This document shows, piece after piece, positions 52,997-62,014 of a stretch of DNA of 64,000 nucleotides; positions within the stretch are counted from its first letter, which is position 1; each line of letters begins with the position of its first letter. This DNA comes from Paraburkholderia tagetis. GTDB lineage: Bacteria; Pseudomonadota; Gammaproteobacteria; Burkholderiales; Burkholderiaceae. The position numbers and the translations under genes are program-made. The stretch is from NCBI RefSeq assembly GCF_022213065.1, contig NZ_JAKLJA010000015.1:83955-147954 (forward strand). Direction: 5' to 3'. Below the pieces are notes generated by a model. That model saw nothing but the letters and a program-made list of their open reading frames with translations, did not search any database and was not told where the DNA came from.

Positions 52997-53998
52997 GTGG
53001 ACCCCGAGAAAACGGATTGCACGATGGAGAAGCCCGACTTGATGGTGTCGGTGCGCGAGCGCTTTGGCATCGACTCGAATCTGATGGTGCCGGCGTTCGG
53101 CACGCGCGACGCGCATGTGCCCGACATCGACGAGGCATACCGCTTCAACCCCGAGGTGACGCTTGCGATCCTCGCGGGCTTCACGCGCAACCGGCGCGTG
53201 ATGGTTCAAGGGCTGCACGGCACGGGCAAGTCCACGCATATCGAGCAAGTTGCCGCGCGGCTGAACTGGCCTTGCGTGCGCGTGAATCTCGACGGTCATA
53301 TCAGCCGGCTCGACCTCGTCGGCAAGGACGCCATCGTGCTGCGCGATGGCCGCCAGGTCACCGAGTTCCAGGAAGGCATCGTGCCGTGGGCGCTGCAACG
53401 GCCCGTCGCGCTGATCTTCGACGAGTACGATGCGGGCCGCCCCGACGTGATGTTCGTGATTCAGCGCATTCTCGAGCGCGACGGCAGCTTCACGTTGCTC
53501 GACCAGAATCGCGTGATTCGCCCGCACCCGTATTTCCGTCTCTTCGCGACCACCAACACGATCGGCCTCGGCAATCTCAACGGGCTGTACCACGGCACGC
53601 AGATGCTCAATCACGCGCAGATGGACCGCTGGAACGTTGTCGCGACCCTCAATTACCTGCCGCGCGAGGAGGAGGCCGGCATCGTGCTCGCGCGCGTGCC
53701 GGAGATGACCGACGCGGCGGGCCGCGCGCTGGTCGACTCTATGGTCAGCATGGCCGCGCTCACGCGCAAAGGGTTCGCGAGCGGCGACCTGTCCACGCTG
53801 ATGTCGCCGCGCACCGTCATCAACTGGGCCGAGAACTGCGAGATCTTTCGCGATCCCGCGCTGGCGTTCCGGCTCACTTTCCTGAACAAATGCGACGAGG
53901 CCGAGCGGCCCATCGTCGCCGAGTATTACCAGCGTTGCTTCGGTGTCGAGCTCGATGCCGAGCCGCCCGGTGATGACTCGCAAGATCCGCGCGCATGA
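52997..53998 (+). CDS. CobS-like AAA+ ATPase (MoxR class)
   Basis: The 333-residue protein closely follows aerobic cobaltochelatase CobS: VSVRERFGIDSNL, Walker A GLHGTGKST near residue 76, RVNLDGHISRLDLVGKDAIV, Walker B ALIFDEYDAGRPDVMFVIQR and SPRTVINWAENCEIF. I prefer the GTG at 52997, with GAGGAG upstream; an ATG at 52946 would add 17 residues. It overlaps the CobT-like gene. No cobN or other cobalamin gene is in the window, and the gene sits among sulfonate and amine oxidation genes. It is either a displaced chelatase subunit or part of a chaperone pair for a nearby metalloenzyme. Confidence 0.82.
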   Translation: MDPEKTDCTMEKPDLMVSVRERFGIDSNLMVPAFGTRDAHVPDIDEAYRFNPEVTLAILAGFTRNRRVMVQGLHGTGKSTHIEQVAARLNWPCVRVNLDGHISRLDLVGKDAIVLRDGRQVTEFQEGIVPWALQRPVALIFDEYDAGRPDVMFVIQRILERDGSFTLLDQNRVIRPHPYFRLFATTNTIGLGNLNGLYHGTQMLNHAQMDRWNVVATLNYLPREEEAGIVLARVPEMTDAAGRALVDSMVSMAALTRKGFASGDLSTLMSPRTVINWAENCEIFRDPALAFRLTFLNKCDEAERPIVAEYYQRCFGVELDAEPPGDDSQDPRA

Positions 53999-55746
53999 TG
54001 TCCACCACGGCCACACCGCACACGCAGCCCACGCGCGAAGCCGTGCGCGCCGCGTTGCGGCGCGAGGCGCTGTGCGCGGCCGCCGTGCGCGCGCTCACGG
54101 GCGACCCCGCGCTGCATTATCGCGGCGGGCGGCTGTGCCGGCAGTTGCGGCCGCTGCCGCTGTACGCGCCGCATCTGCGCAGCAACGCCTATGAGGACGA
54201 TTTCGCTTCGTTGCGCGGCGCCGCCGATGGCGCCGCGCAACGCCTGCTCCATTCCGATGCGGCATTGCACCGGCTGCTATGCCCCGAGGCACCCGTCGAG
54301 CGCCTGTTGTTCGAGCTTTTCGAGCAGGTGCGTTGCGAGGCGCAGGTGTCGCCGGGCATGCAGGGGCTTGCGCGGAACTTGCGGCATCGCTTCGATGAAT
54401 GGTCGCGCGCGTATTGCCGCGCGGGACTCAGCGAAGGCCATCTCGGCATCCTGCTCTACACGGTCGCGCAGATCGTGTGGTCGCGCGTGACCGGCTGGCC
54501 GGTGCTCGAGGAGACCGAAGACCTGATCGAGGCGACGCGCGCCGGCATCGTGCCGGAGATCGGCTCGCAACTCGCCGGCCTGCGCCGGCATCGCGCGGAC
54601 CAGCGCGCCTACGCGCTGCACGCGCTCGAACTCGCGCGCCGCGTTGCGGCGATGCTCGACGATGCGCGTGCCGCGGTCCGCGCCAGGGACGACGAAGACG
54701 AAGCCCGCGAGCCCGACGACGCATTGACGTCGTTCTCGCTCTGGGTGGATCTGGACGAGACGGACGCGGACCTGCCGGCGCTCGCACTCACCGGCGAGAG
54801 CCGCGTGCTGGGCGCGGCGGCGGAAGGCTATCGCGCCTACACGACGCAATACGACCGCGAAATCCGGCCGGCCACGCTCGTGCGCGACGCCGTGCTGCGC
54901 GAATACCGCGAGCGCCTGGACGAACGTATCGCCGCGCGCGGCATCAACGTCGCGCGGCTCGCGCGCGTATTGCAGGCGGCGCTGGCCGTGCCGGAACGCG
55001 ATGGCTGGCTGTTCGGCGAGGAGGAGGGCTGCATCGACGGCCGGCGTCTCGCGCAGGTCGTGAGTTCGCCCGCCGAGCGCCGCGTGTTCACGCGCGAACG
55101 GCTGCAACCGCGCGGCGATTGCGTGGTGGGCTTCCTGATCGATTGCTCGGGCTCGATGAAGGCGCATATCGAGCCGGTGGCGATGATGGTCGATTTGCTC
55201 GCGCGGGCCTGCGAGCAGGCGGGACTCGAGAGCGAGGTGCTTGGCTTCACCACCCTTGCCTGGAACGGCGGCCGTGCGCGCGCCGAGTGGCTCGCGAGCG
55301 GGCGGCCGGCGCACCCGGGGCGGCTGAACGAGACCTGCCACATGGTGTTCAAATCCGCCGACGATAGCTGGCGGCGCGCGCGAGCACCCATTGCCGCGCT
55401 GCTCAAGCCCGACCTCTTTCGCGAGGGCGTGGACGGCGAGGCCGTCGAATGGGCGTGCGCGCGCCTGGCGGCCCGTGCCGAGGCGCGCCGCATTCTCGTC
55501 GTGATCTCGGACGGCAGTCCGATGGACGCGGCAACCGCCCAGGCGAACGACGCCTTCTACCTCGACAACCATCTGAAGGAGGTGGTGGCGCGCCACGAGG
55601 CCATGCGCGACGTCGACGTGATCGGGCTGGGCGTGGGGCTCGATTTGAGTCCGTATTACCGGCACTGCATTGCGATGGATCTGGACGAACCGCTAGATAT
55701 GACGCGGCTCGCGGGGCTCGCCAGGTGGATTGGGGGGAGGAGGTAG
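53995..55746 (+). CDS. CobT-like VWA-domain protein
   Basis: The 583-residue protein ends in a von Willebrand A domain with an intact metal-ion adhesion motif (LIDCSGSMK near residue 382) and VVISDGSPMDAATAQAND, followed by VIGLGVGLDLSPYY, as in CobT. The middle contains an acidic stretch (DDEDEAREPDD), also a CobT feature. The ATG overlaps the CobS-like stop. CobS and CobT form a chaperone-like complex acting on CobN; here the partner is unknown. Confidence 0.8.
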   Translation: MMSTTATPHTQPTREAVRAALRREALCAAAVRALTGDPALHYRGGRLCRQLRPLPLYAPHLRSNAYEDDFASLRGAADGAAQRLLHSDAALHRLLCPEAPVERLLFELFEQVRCEAQVSPGMQGLARNLRHRFDEWSRAYCRAGLSEGHLGILLYTVAQIVWSRVTGWPVLEETEDLIEATRAGIVPEIGSQLAGLRRHRADQRAYALHALELARRVAAMLDDARAAVRARDDEDEAREPDDALTSFSLWVDLDETDADLPALALTGESRVLGAAAEGYRAYTTQYDREIRPATLVRDAVLREYRERLDERIAARGINVARLARVLQAALAVPERDGWLFGEEEGCIDGRRLAQVVSSPAERRVFTRERLQPRGDCVVGFLIDCSGSMKAHIEPVAMMVDLLARACEQAGLESEVLGFTTLAWNGGRARAEWLASGRPAHPGRLNETCHMVFKSADDSWRRARAPIAALLKPDLFREGVDGEAVEWACARLAARAEARRILVVISDGSPMDAATAQANDAFYLDNHLKEVVARHEAMRDVDVIGLGVGLDLSPYYRHCIAMDLDEPLDMTRLAGLARWIGGRR

Positions 55747-55862
55747 TGAGAGAGGGCAGTTGGGAGCAGTTGGGAGCACTTGATGCAGTGCTATGATTTG
55801 GCGAATCCGCAGTTCATTGCGCAGTTCATCGATTCGACAGATTACCTTCCCCAGAGAACGTG

Positions 55863-56624
55863 ATGCATTCCCACTTCAACGCGCTGCTTGCGGCGATCGA
55901 CGCTGACAAGGCAAAGCTGGACGCGGCGCGCCCTTTGCCGCCGCATACATTGGCGTCGCTGCGCGAGAAGCTGATGCTGGAGTGGACCTATCACTCGAAC
56001 GCCATCGAGGGCAACACGCTGACGTTGCGCGAAACGAAAGTCGTGCTCGAGGGCATCACAGTAGGCGGGAAGACACTACGCGAGCACTTCGAGGCAACGA
56101 ATCACCGTGACGCGATTCTCTATGTGGAGGAAATCGTCGCGCGGGACGAGCCGCTTTCTGAATGGCAGATCCGGAATATCCATAGCTTGGTGCTGAAGGG
56201 CATCAACGACGGACAGGCCGGGCGCTATCGCGAGGAGAACGTCGTAATCGCTGGCGCGAGCACAACACCGCCGGATTTTCTGCATCTACCTGCCGAGATG
56301 GCCGCACTGATCCAGTGGCACGAAGGCGCTGCAGATCTGCACCCGCTTGTGCGTGCGGCCGAGCTGCACACGCGCTTCGTGAAGATTCATCCGTTCGTGG
56401 ACGGCAATGGCCGCACCGGGCGGTTGCTGCTCAATTTCGAGCTCATGAAGGCTGGCTATCCACCGGCGATCATCCGCAAGGAAGACCGCCTGAGCTACTA
56501 CGATGCGCTCGATGAGGCCTGCGTGAGCGCGGACTTCGGCGCAATCACGCGCCTCGTCGCGCAAGCCGTGGAGCGCTCGCTCGTCACCTATCTGGATGTC
56601 CTGGGTCTCAGATCATCGCCCTGA
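55863..56624 (+). CDS. Fic-domain protein (predicted AMPylase)
   Basis: The 253-residue protein has the Fic active-site motif HPFVDGNGRTGR near residue 175 and an inhibitory helix motif SNAIEGN near residue 44, which places it in the self-inhibited class with the inhibitory helix N-terminal to the Fic core. It should transfer AMP from ATP to a protein target once inhibition is relieved. No antitoxin gene is seen beside it. Its 3' end overlaps the exporter gene on the other strand by 17 bp. The ATG at 55863 follows AGAGAA. Confidence 0.88.
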   Translation: MHSHFNALLAAIDADKAKLDAARPLPPHTLASLREKLMLEWTYHSNAIEGNTLTLRETKVVLEGITVGGKTLREHFEATNHRDAILYVEEIVARDEPLSEWQIRNIHSLVLKGINDGQAGRYREENVVIAGASTTPPDFLHLPAEMAALIQWHEGAADLHPLVRAAELHTRFVKIHPFVDGNGRTGRLLLNFELMKAGYPPAIIRKEDRLSYYDALDEACVSADFGAITRLVAQAVERSLVTYLDVLGLRSSP

Positions 56625-57366
56625 TCGCACCCAGCACGAGCGAGGCCCCAATCGCCATCAGCACCCCGAACGCAAGTCGCCGCGTCGTGACCGAAGAAAG
56701 CGGCGGCGGATAATGGCGCGCCGCGATCGTCATGAGCATGACGACCGGCGCGGCAATGGCCGCCTCGATCCAGATCGACAAACCAAGCCGTCCCTGATAC
56801 GCGTTGAACAGCACGCGCGTAAGCGACGTGACCGCGAAGATGAGAATGAGCGCGCAGCGAATTTCAATCAGCTTGAGCGGCTGCCGGTAGAACTGAAAAA
56901 TGAGCGGCGGCCCCGACATGCCGAACATGCCGCTCAGCAGTCCGCCGCACACGCCGCTCACGAAAAAGCTGCGGTCGTCCGAGCGCTGCGCGAGCGGCGC
57001 GGGCTGTAGCGCGGAACTCAAGCCGCCGTACAGCACCACGGCGCCCAGCAGCAATTGCAGCACGCTGGACGCCGAAGCGCTCATGTAATCGAGCAGCAGC
57101 ACGCCCACCACGACCGCAGGCAGTGCGCCTAGTGTCGTGGCGCCCACCGCGCGCCAGTCGATATGGTTGAGTTTGCCGTGCAACGCGGTGGCGCTATTCG
57201 TGAGTGTGACGAGGCTCAGCAGCGTCGCGATGCTCGCGACGGGCGCGAGGTCGAAGCCGCTTGTCGCGCCCATGACGATCATGCTCAGGCCGAAGCCCGT
57301 GATCGTCTGAAAATAACTGGCGGCGCCGATTACGGCGATCAGCACCAGGACCTTCTCGTGCATCAT
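56608..57366 (-). CDS. TauE/SafE-family (TSUP) anion exporter, probable sulfite exporter
   Basis: The 252-residue protein has about eight membrane helices in two related halves. The family features FQTITGFGLSMIVMG and GGLLSGMFGMSGPPLIFQFY occupy equivalent positions in the halves. It is the last gene after xsc and pta, with its start overlapping the pta stop (ATGA). Xsc releases sulfite inside the cell, so export of sulfite is the likely job, as proposed for TauZ/TauE in taurine degraders. Confidence 0.83.
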   Translation of the reverse strand: MMHEKVLVLIAVIGAASYFQTITGFGLSMIVMGATSGFDLAPVASIATLLSLVTLTNSATALHGKLNHIDWRAVGATTLGALPAVVVGVLLLDYMSASASSVLQLLLGAVVLYGGLSSALQPAPLAQRSDDRSFFVSGVCGGLLSGMFGMSGPPLIFQFYRQPLKLIEIRCALILIFAVTSLTRVLFNAYQGRLGLSIWIEAAIAAPVVMLMTIAARHYPPPLSSVTTRRLAFGVLMAIGASLVLGAIRAMI

Positions 57367-58403
57367 GCTGCGTGGGGTTCCTTCGAGTGAGTGGCGGCGC
57401 GCTGGCGGGCCGTCTGCGCCTGGACCGCCGTCACGGCGATCACGTAAAAGATGTCTTCCGCGCTGCAGCCGCGCGAGAGGTCGTTGGCGGGCTGGTTGAG
57501 CCCTTGCAGCAGCGGGCCGATGGCCTTGGCGCCGCCCAGGCGCTCGGCGAGCTTGTAGCCGATATTCCCCGCGTCGAGGTTCGGAAACACCAGCACGTTC
57601 GCGTGGCCGCCACATTGCGAATGTTCGATCTTGCGCTCGGCGATTTCCGCTACCAGCGCCGCGTCGAGTTGCACGTCGCCGTCGACGCAGAGCGTGGGGC
57701 GTTGCGCATGCACGCGCCGGGTGGCTTCGATCACCTTGTCCACCGATGCATGATGGGCGCTACCGCTCGTCGAGAACGAGAGCATCGCCACGCGCGGCTC
57801 CTCCATCAGCAGACTGCGCGCGCTATCGGCGGCGGCCATGGCGATTTCGGCGAGTTGCCCTGCGTCGGGGTCCACCACGAGCGCGCAGTCCGAGAAGATC
57901 AGTCCTCCTTTGTAACGATGAAACGGCTCGCACAGCATCATCAGGAAGAAGCTCGAGACGAGCTTGAACGACGGCTCCACGCCAATGAGCTGGATGGCCG
58001 TGCGCACGACGTCGGCGGTGGTGTGGAGCGCGCCCGCCACGGAGCCGTCCGCGTGGCCGAGGCGCACCATCAGGTTGGCGAAGTTGAGCGGCTTGGCGGC
58101 TTCGTCCCACGCGAGCGCGGGCGTCATGCCCTTGGCGCCGCGCAGCGCGACGAGTTCGTCGGCGAACGACGTGCGCCAGGCGCTCGCTTGCGGGTCGATC
58201 AGCGTCATCTCGCCGAGGTCGATCGACTCGCGCGCGGCGGTCGCACGGATGGCGTCGGGGTCGCCCACCAGCAGGACGCGCGCGGTGCCTTGCTGGCTCG
58301 CGCGCGCGGCGGCGGTGAGCACGCGTGCGTCTTCGGCCTCGCATAGCACGATGCGCATGGGCGACGTGCGTGCGCCTTCGACGATTCGGTTCAGGGCTTT
58401 CAT
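57363..58403 (-). CDS. pta: Phosphate acetyltransferase
   Basis: The 346-residue protein is the short form of Pta that converts acetyl phosphate and CoA to acetyl-CoA. Landmarks are VRLGHADGSVAGALHTTADVVR, FSDCALVVDPDAGQLAEIA, LSFSTSGSAHH and VFPNLDAGNIGYKLAERLGGA near the C-terminus. Placed between xsc and a sulfite exporter, it channels the acetyl phosphate made by Xsc into central metabolism. A terminator-like hairpin lies between xsc and its ATG at 58403. Confidence 0.93.
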   Translation of the reverse strand: MKALNRIVEGARTSPMRIVLCEAEDARVLTAAARASQQGTARVLLVGDPDAIRATAARESIDLGEMTLIDPQASAWRTSFADELVALRGAKGMTPALAWDEAAKPLNFANLMVRLGHADGSVAGALHTTADVVRTAIQLIGVEPSFKLVSSFFLMMLCEPFHRYKGGLIFSDCALVVDPDAGQLAEIAMAAADSARSLLMEEPRVAMLSFSTSGSAHHASVDKVIEATRRVHAQRPTLCVDGDVQLDAALVAEIAERKIEHSQCGGHANVLVFPNLDAGNIGYKLAERLGGAKAIGPLLQGLNQPANDLSRGCSAEDIFYVIAVTAVQAQTARQRAATHSKEPHAA

Positions 58404-58423
58404 GGTGTCATGGGAAAAGCGGA

Positions 58424-58467
58424 CGAAAAAACGAAAGCGGCCGCAGGCAGGGGTGCCGCCTGCGGCC
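58424..58467 (-). terminator. Rho-independent terminator or attenuator between xsc and pta
   Basis: GGCCGCAGGC (58439-58448) and GCCTGCGGCC (58458-58467) form a perfect 10-bp stem. Read on the minus strand it is followed by a T-rich tract (complement of 58424-58436). It would reduce pta-exporter expression relative to xsc. Confidence 0.75.
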
Positions 58468-58541
58468 GGCCTGCGAGCCCGCGCGCAACTACAACTGCTA
58501 CCCAACTACAACGAAACTGCGCGCGGGCCGCTACGGACGCC

Positions 58542-60359
58542 TCAGACGTAGTCCTTGTACTTGTCGAGCAGGCGCACCGGCTTCGAGAGCGCATCGCGGC
58601 GGAACGGGTCGCCAAGCTCGCGCGTGCACATGATCTCGACGATGGTCGTCTTGCCTTCGTTCATCTGCATGTCGATCGCGCGCTTGAGCGCCGGACCAAC
58701 ATCTTCCAGCTTGTCCACCACGATGCCTTCGGCGCCCATCGCCTTCGCGATGCCGGCGAAGCTCGGGCTGTCGAGCTCGCCCGCCACGAAGCGGCGGTTG
58801 TAGAAGTCCACCTGGTTCTTCTTCTCCGCACCCCACTGGCGGTTATGGAACACCACGGCCGTCACCGGAATGTTGTGGCGCACACAGGTGAGCGTTTCCA
58901 TCAGGCTCATGCCCCAGGCGCCGTCGCCCGCATACGAGACAGCCGGGCGGTGCGGTGCCGCCACTTTCGCGCCGATGATGGTCGGGAACGCGTAACCGCA
59001 GTTGCCCCAGCTCATCGCCGCGAAGAAGCTGCGCGGCTTGTTAAAGCGCAGGTAGCTGTTGGCGACCGAGTTGATGTTGCCGATGTCGGTGGACACCATC
59101 ACGTCTTCGGGCATGGCCTTTTCCAGCTCGCGCAGCACCTGGCGCGGATGCAGATACTCGCCACCCGTGGGCGGGCGCTCATGCTTCTGCTCTTCGATCA
59201 TGTCGAGGCTGTAGGCGTCGCGCTCGTGCGTCCAGCCATCGAGTTCCTTCTCCCATGCAGCTTTCTCGGCAGCGATCTCGTTGGCGCGCTCGGCAAGCGT
59301 GGCGTCGCACGCGAGCTTGCGGTTCGCGAGACGTTCGGTCAGCGCAATCGCCGCGGCCTTTGCATCGCCGCAGATGCCCACCGAGATCTTCTTCACGAGG
59401 CCTAGCATCTTGTGGTCGGCATCGATCTGGATGATCTTTGCGTTCTTCGGCCAGTAGTCCATACCATGTTGCGGCAGCGTGCCGAACGGTCCGAGACGCG
59501 AGCCGAGCGCGATCACCACGTCGGCGCGCGAGATCAGCTTCATCGCCGCCTTGGAGCCCTGGTAGCCGAGCGGGCCGCACCACAGCGGATGGTTGGCCGG
59601 GAACGAGTCGTTGTGCAGGTAGCTGTTGACGACCGGCGCGCCCAGACGCTCGGCGAGCGCCTTGCATTCCTCGATCGCATCGCCCATCACCACGCCGCCA
59701 CCGGAGATGATGACCGGGAACTTCGCACTCGCAATCAATTCCGCCGCTTCGTTCAGGCTCTCGTCACCGCCGGCGCCGCGATCGAGACGGCGCGGCTGCG
59801 GAATCTCGGCCTTGATCTGGCCGTAGAAGTAGTCGCGCGGAATGTTCAGCTGCGTGGGGCCCATTTCGGACATCGCACGATCGAAGCAGCGCGCGGTGTA
59901 TTCGGCCATGCGCGCGGGGTGCGTGACGTGGCCCTGGTACTTGGTGAATTCCTGGAACATCGGCAACTGGTTGGCTTCCTGGAAGCCGCCGAGGCCAATG
60001 CCCATGGTGCCCGCTTCGGGCGTGATCATCACGACCGGGCTGTGGGCCCAGTACGCGGCTGCGATGGCCGTCACGCAGTTGCTGATGCCGGGGCCGTTCT
60101 GGCCGATCACGACACCGTGACGGCCCGAGACGCGCGAGTAGCCGTCGGCCATGTGCGCGGCGCCCTGTTCGTGAACGACGGGAATGAGGCGGATGCCAGC
60201 GGGCGCGAAGATGTCCATGGCGTCCATGAACGCGGAGCCCATGATGCCGAACATGTCCGTCACGCCATTGGCGGCCATGGTCTCGACGAAGGCTTCGGAG
60301 GGGGTCATGTCCTGCGGACCATTGGCCGTTGCCGTCTGGTTGGGGGTCTTGTCGCTCAT
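58542..60359 (-). CDS. xsc: Sulfoacetaldehyde acetyltransferase
   Basis: The 605-residue thiamine-diphosphate enzyme splits sulfoacetaldehyde with phosphate to sulfite and acetyl phosphate. The N-terminal domain (PSEAFVETMAANGVTDMFGIMGSAFMD, PVVHEQGAAHMADGYSR with the cofactor-activating glutamate) and the C-terminal thiamine-diphosphate motif SYAGDGAWGMSLME ... FHNRQWG are intact. Length fits Xsc, and pta and an exporter follow. It is the hub enzyme for all three sulfonate routes in the window. The upstream gap shared with tauC carries two clear palindromes. Confidence 0.95.
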   Translation of the reverse strand: MSDKTPNQTATANGPQDMTPSEAFVETMAANGVTDMFGIMGSAFMDAMDIFAPAGIRLIPVVHEQGAAHMADGYSRVSGRHGVVIGQNGPGISNCVTAIAAAYWAHSPVVMITPEAGTMGIGLGGFQEANQLPMFQEFTKYQGHVTHPARMAEYTARCFDRAMSEMGPTQLNIPRDYFYGQIKAEIPQPRRLDRGAGGDESLNEAAELIASAKFPVIISGGGVVMGDAIEECKALAERLGAPVVNSYLHNDSFPANHPLWCGPLGYQGSKAAMKLISRADVVIALGSRLGPFGTLPQHGMDYWPKNAKIIQIDADHKMLGLVKKISVGICGDAKAAAIALTERLANRKLACDATLAERANEIAAEKAAWEKELDGWTHERDAYSLDMIEEQKHERPPTGGEYLHPRQVLRELEKAMPEDVMVSTDIGNINSVANSYLRFNKPRSFFAAMSWGNCGYAFPTIIGAKVAAPHRPAVSYAGDGAWGMSLMETLTCVRHNIPVTAVVFHNRQWGAEKKNQVDFYNRRFVAGELDSPSFAGIAKAMGAEGIVVDKLEDVGPALKRAIDMQMNEGKTTIVEIMCTRELGDPFRRDALSKPVRLLDKYKDYV

Positions 60360-60495
60360 CAGCTGTCTCCGGTTGTCGTGTGACGGAATGGCCTGTTTTC
60401 GAATGCGCTTTGAACGCTATGCATCGAATGCTATTCGCGGCGTTTTGCGGATCAAGCGATTCCGTTCTTGATGGGTGAATCTGAAATGGAATGAA

Positions 60496-60514
60496 ACGTT
60501 TTGTTCCAAAACGT
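60496..60514. promoter_or_regulatory. Palindromic operator upstream of xsc
   Basis: ACGTTTTG (60496-60503) and CAAAACGT (60507-60514) are perfect inverted repeats around TTC, 137 bp upstream of the xsc start. It overlaps a TTGTTCC half-site related to the sites at 49514 and 60745. Confidence 0.6.
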
Positions 60515-60744
60515 GCGTGACCCGTACCCGGCGCCCTACAAATGCGGCATGCCACACCGTATATCGACACGTTAGCGGGCGGACGTCTGCGGAGGTAGCG
60601 CCAGTTCAGGCGTTTCGCCTGGGCCAGGGGGAACCCGAAAGCGGGAGCGCCGTCGCGGGCCGGCCGTCGAGGGTCGGCATTATTCAGCAGAGGAAAGCTG
60701 TTCGACCCGACCATGAAAAGTCGTTTATGGAAGTCGAAATAATC

Positions 60745-60768
60745 GGAACAAATCGGGCTGATTGTTCC
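60745..60768. promoter_or_regulatory. GGAACAA/TTGTTCC inverted repeat in the xsc-tauC gap
   Basis: GGAACAA (60745-60751) and TTGTTCC (60762-60768) are perfect 7-bp arms 10 bp apart. The half-sites match the palindrome in front of iseR, hinting at one regulator for both loci. Confidence 0.5.
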
Positions 60769-61147
60769 AGCGGCGCGCCGCAATAGCAGACAAGCAAGGC
60801 TCATCGGACTGGATCCATAGGATCCTCCCGCCTGGTACTACCCGCTACTTTATCGAATGAGGATGCTTGATCAAACGGGCGAGCCACCACATGCAACAAG
60901 GTCTCGAAACCTGAATGCGACATCGCCGCTGCTGCCTATACTTTAGGTTAGCTTTTAAGTTGGAAGCGAGACAGAAAATAGAATTTTTAGCTATTCGTCG
61001 GTCAGGGCCACGGGGAGAATCGACTCACGTGGTCTGGCAGAAGGACTCAACAATAAATGGTCTGTGTTATCCGCGCATCGCGGATACGAATTGTGTGGCG
61101 AAGGGCGTTCCTTCGTGCTCATTTTTTTTCAACTTGAGGAGACCGCG

Positions 61148-61990
61148 GTGAGAGCCCTACCCAGACTGAAGCATCATGCCGAGGCGCCGATAGAGCCGGT
61201 GATCAAGATTCGCCGCGCCAGAACCCAGTTTAATTCCTACTGGCTTACCACTGCTGTACTGGTGGTATCCATCCTGATCTGGCAGGCGGTATCGATGGCG
61301 GGCGTATTTCCTGCGTTCGCGCTGCCCTCGCCAGTGGCGGTGTGGCAAGCCTTTGTCGAAATCGTCCACAACGGATATGGCGGCCAGTCGCTCGTCAGCG
61401 ACGTTCTCGTTAGTTGTTTTCGCATCGTCATAGGCTTCGTTGGCGCGATCGCGATCGGCGTTCCTGTAGGGCTGCTGATGTCACGCAACAAGATCATATT
61501 CGACATCATCGATCCATTGCTGCAGTTCGTTCGACCGGTTCCGCCGCTTGCGTATATTCCGCTGCTGGTGGTGTGGTTCGGTATCGGTGAGTTGCCTAAA
61601 GCCATCCTGATCCTGGTCGGCACCATTCCAGTCATCATCATCGGCACTATGTCGGGGGTGAAGAGCACGCCGCCGTTGCGTATTTCGGTTGCTCGCACGC
61701 TGGGGGCAACAAACGCACAAATATTCCGCAGGGTCGTACTGCCTTCGGCGATGCCGGAGATTTTCACTGCCATGCGGGTGGGTATCGGCGTGGCCTGGAC
61801 CTGTCTGGTTGCCGCTGAACTGATCGCGGCCAGCAGCGGGCTGGGCTGGCTCGTGCAGTTCGCCGGACAAGCCCTTCAGGTTGGCATCGTGATCGTGGGT
61901 ATCGTGATCATTGGGTTGATCGGGTATGGCATGGAGCTGGTGATTCGCAAGATCGAGAACTTCGTTGTGCCTTGGCGCGGACATAACTGA
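61148..61990 (+). CDS. tauC: Taurine-type ABC transporter permease
   Basis: The 280-residue protein has about six membrane helices and the BPD-type permease loop LGATNAQIFRRVVLPSAMPEIFTAMRVGIGVAW, which contacts the ATPase. It resembles TauC/SsuC. I start at GTG 61148, with GAGGAG upstream. It leads an operon with the binding protein and ATPase genes, an order different from the E. coli tauABC order. Taurine is likely from the neighbouring xsc, but another sulfonate is possible. Confidence 0.83.
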   Translation: MRALPRLKHHAEAPIEPVIKIRRARTQFNSYWLTTAVLVVSILIWQAVSMAGVFPAFALPSPVAVWQAFVEIVHNGYGGQSLVSDVLVSCFRIVIGFVGAIAIGVPVGLLMSRNKIIFDIIDPLLQFVRPVPPLAYIPLLVVWFGIGELPKAILILVGTIPVIIIGTMSGVKSTPPLRISVARTLGATNAQIFRRVVLPSAMPEIFTAMRVGIGVAWTCLVAAELIAASSGLGWLVQFAGQALQVGIVIVGIVIIGLIGYGMELVIRKIENFVVPWRGHN

Positions 61991-62014
61991 TCGGGTGATC
62001 AGAGGAGACGAAAA

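Larger units (their letters stand above)
60360..61147. other. 788-bp divergent regulatory gap between xsc and tauC
   Basis: No supported gene lies here. The stretch holds two palindromes described separately and a small CAGGCG-TTT-CGCCTG hairpin at about 60608-60622. The part from about 60900 on is AT-rich and probably contains the tauC promoter. Confidence 0.6.

Noticed and set aside
55863..56624. Fic protein as half of a toxin-antitoxin module
   Set aside because: The inhibitory motif SNAIEGN is inside the same protein and no small antitoxin gene is adjacent.
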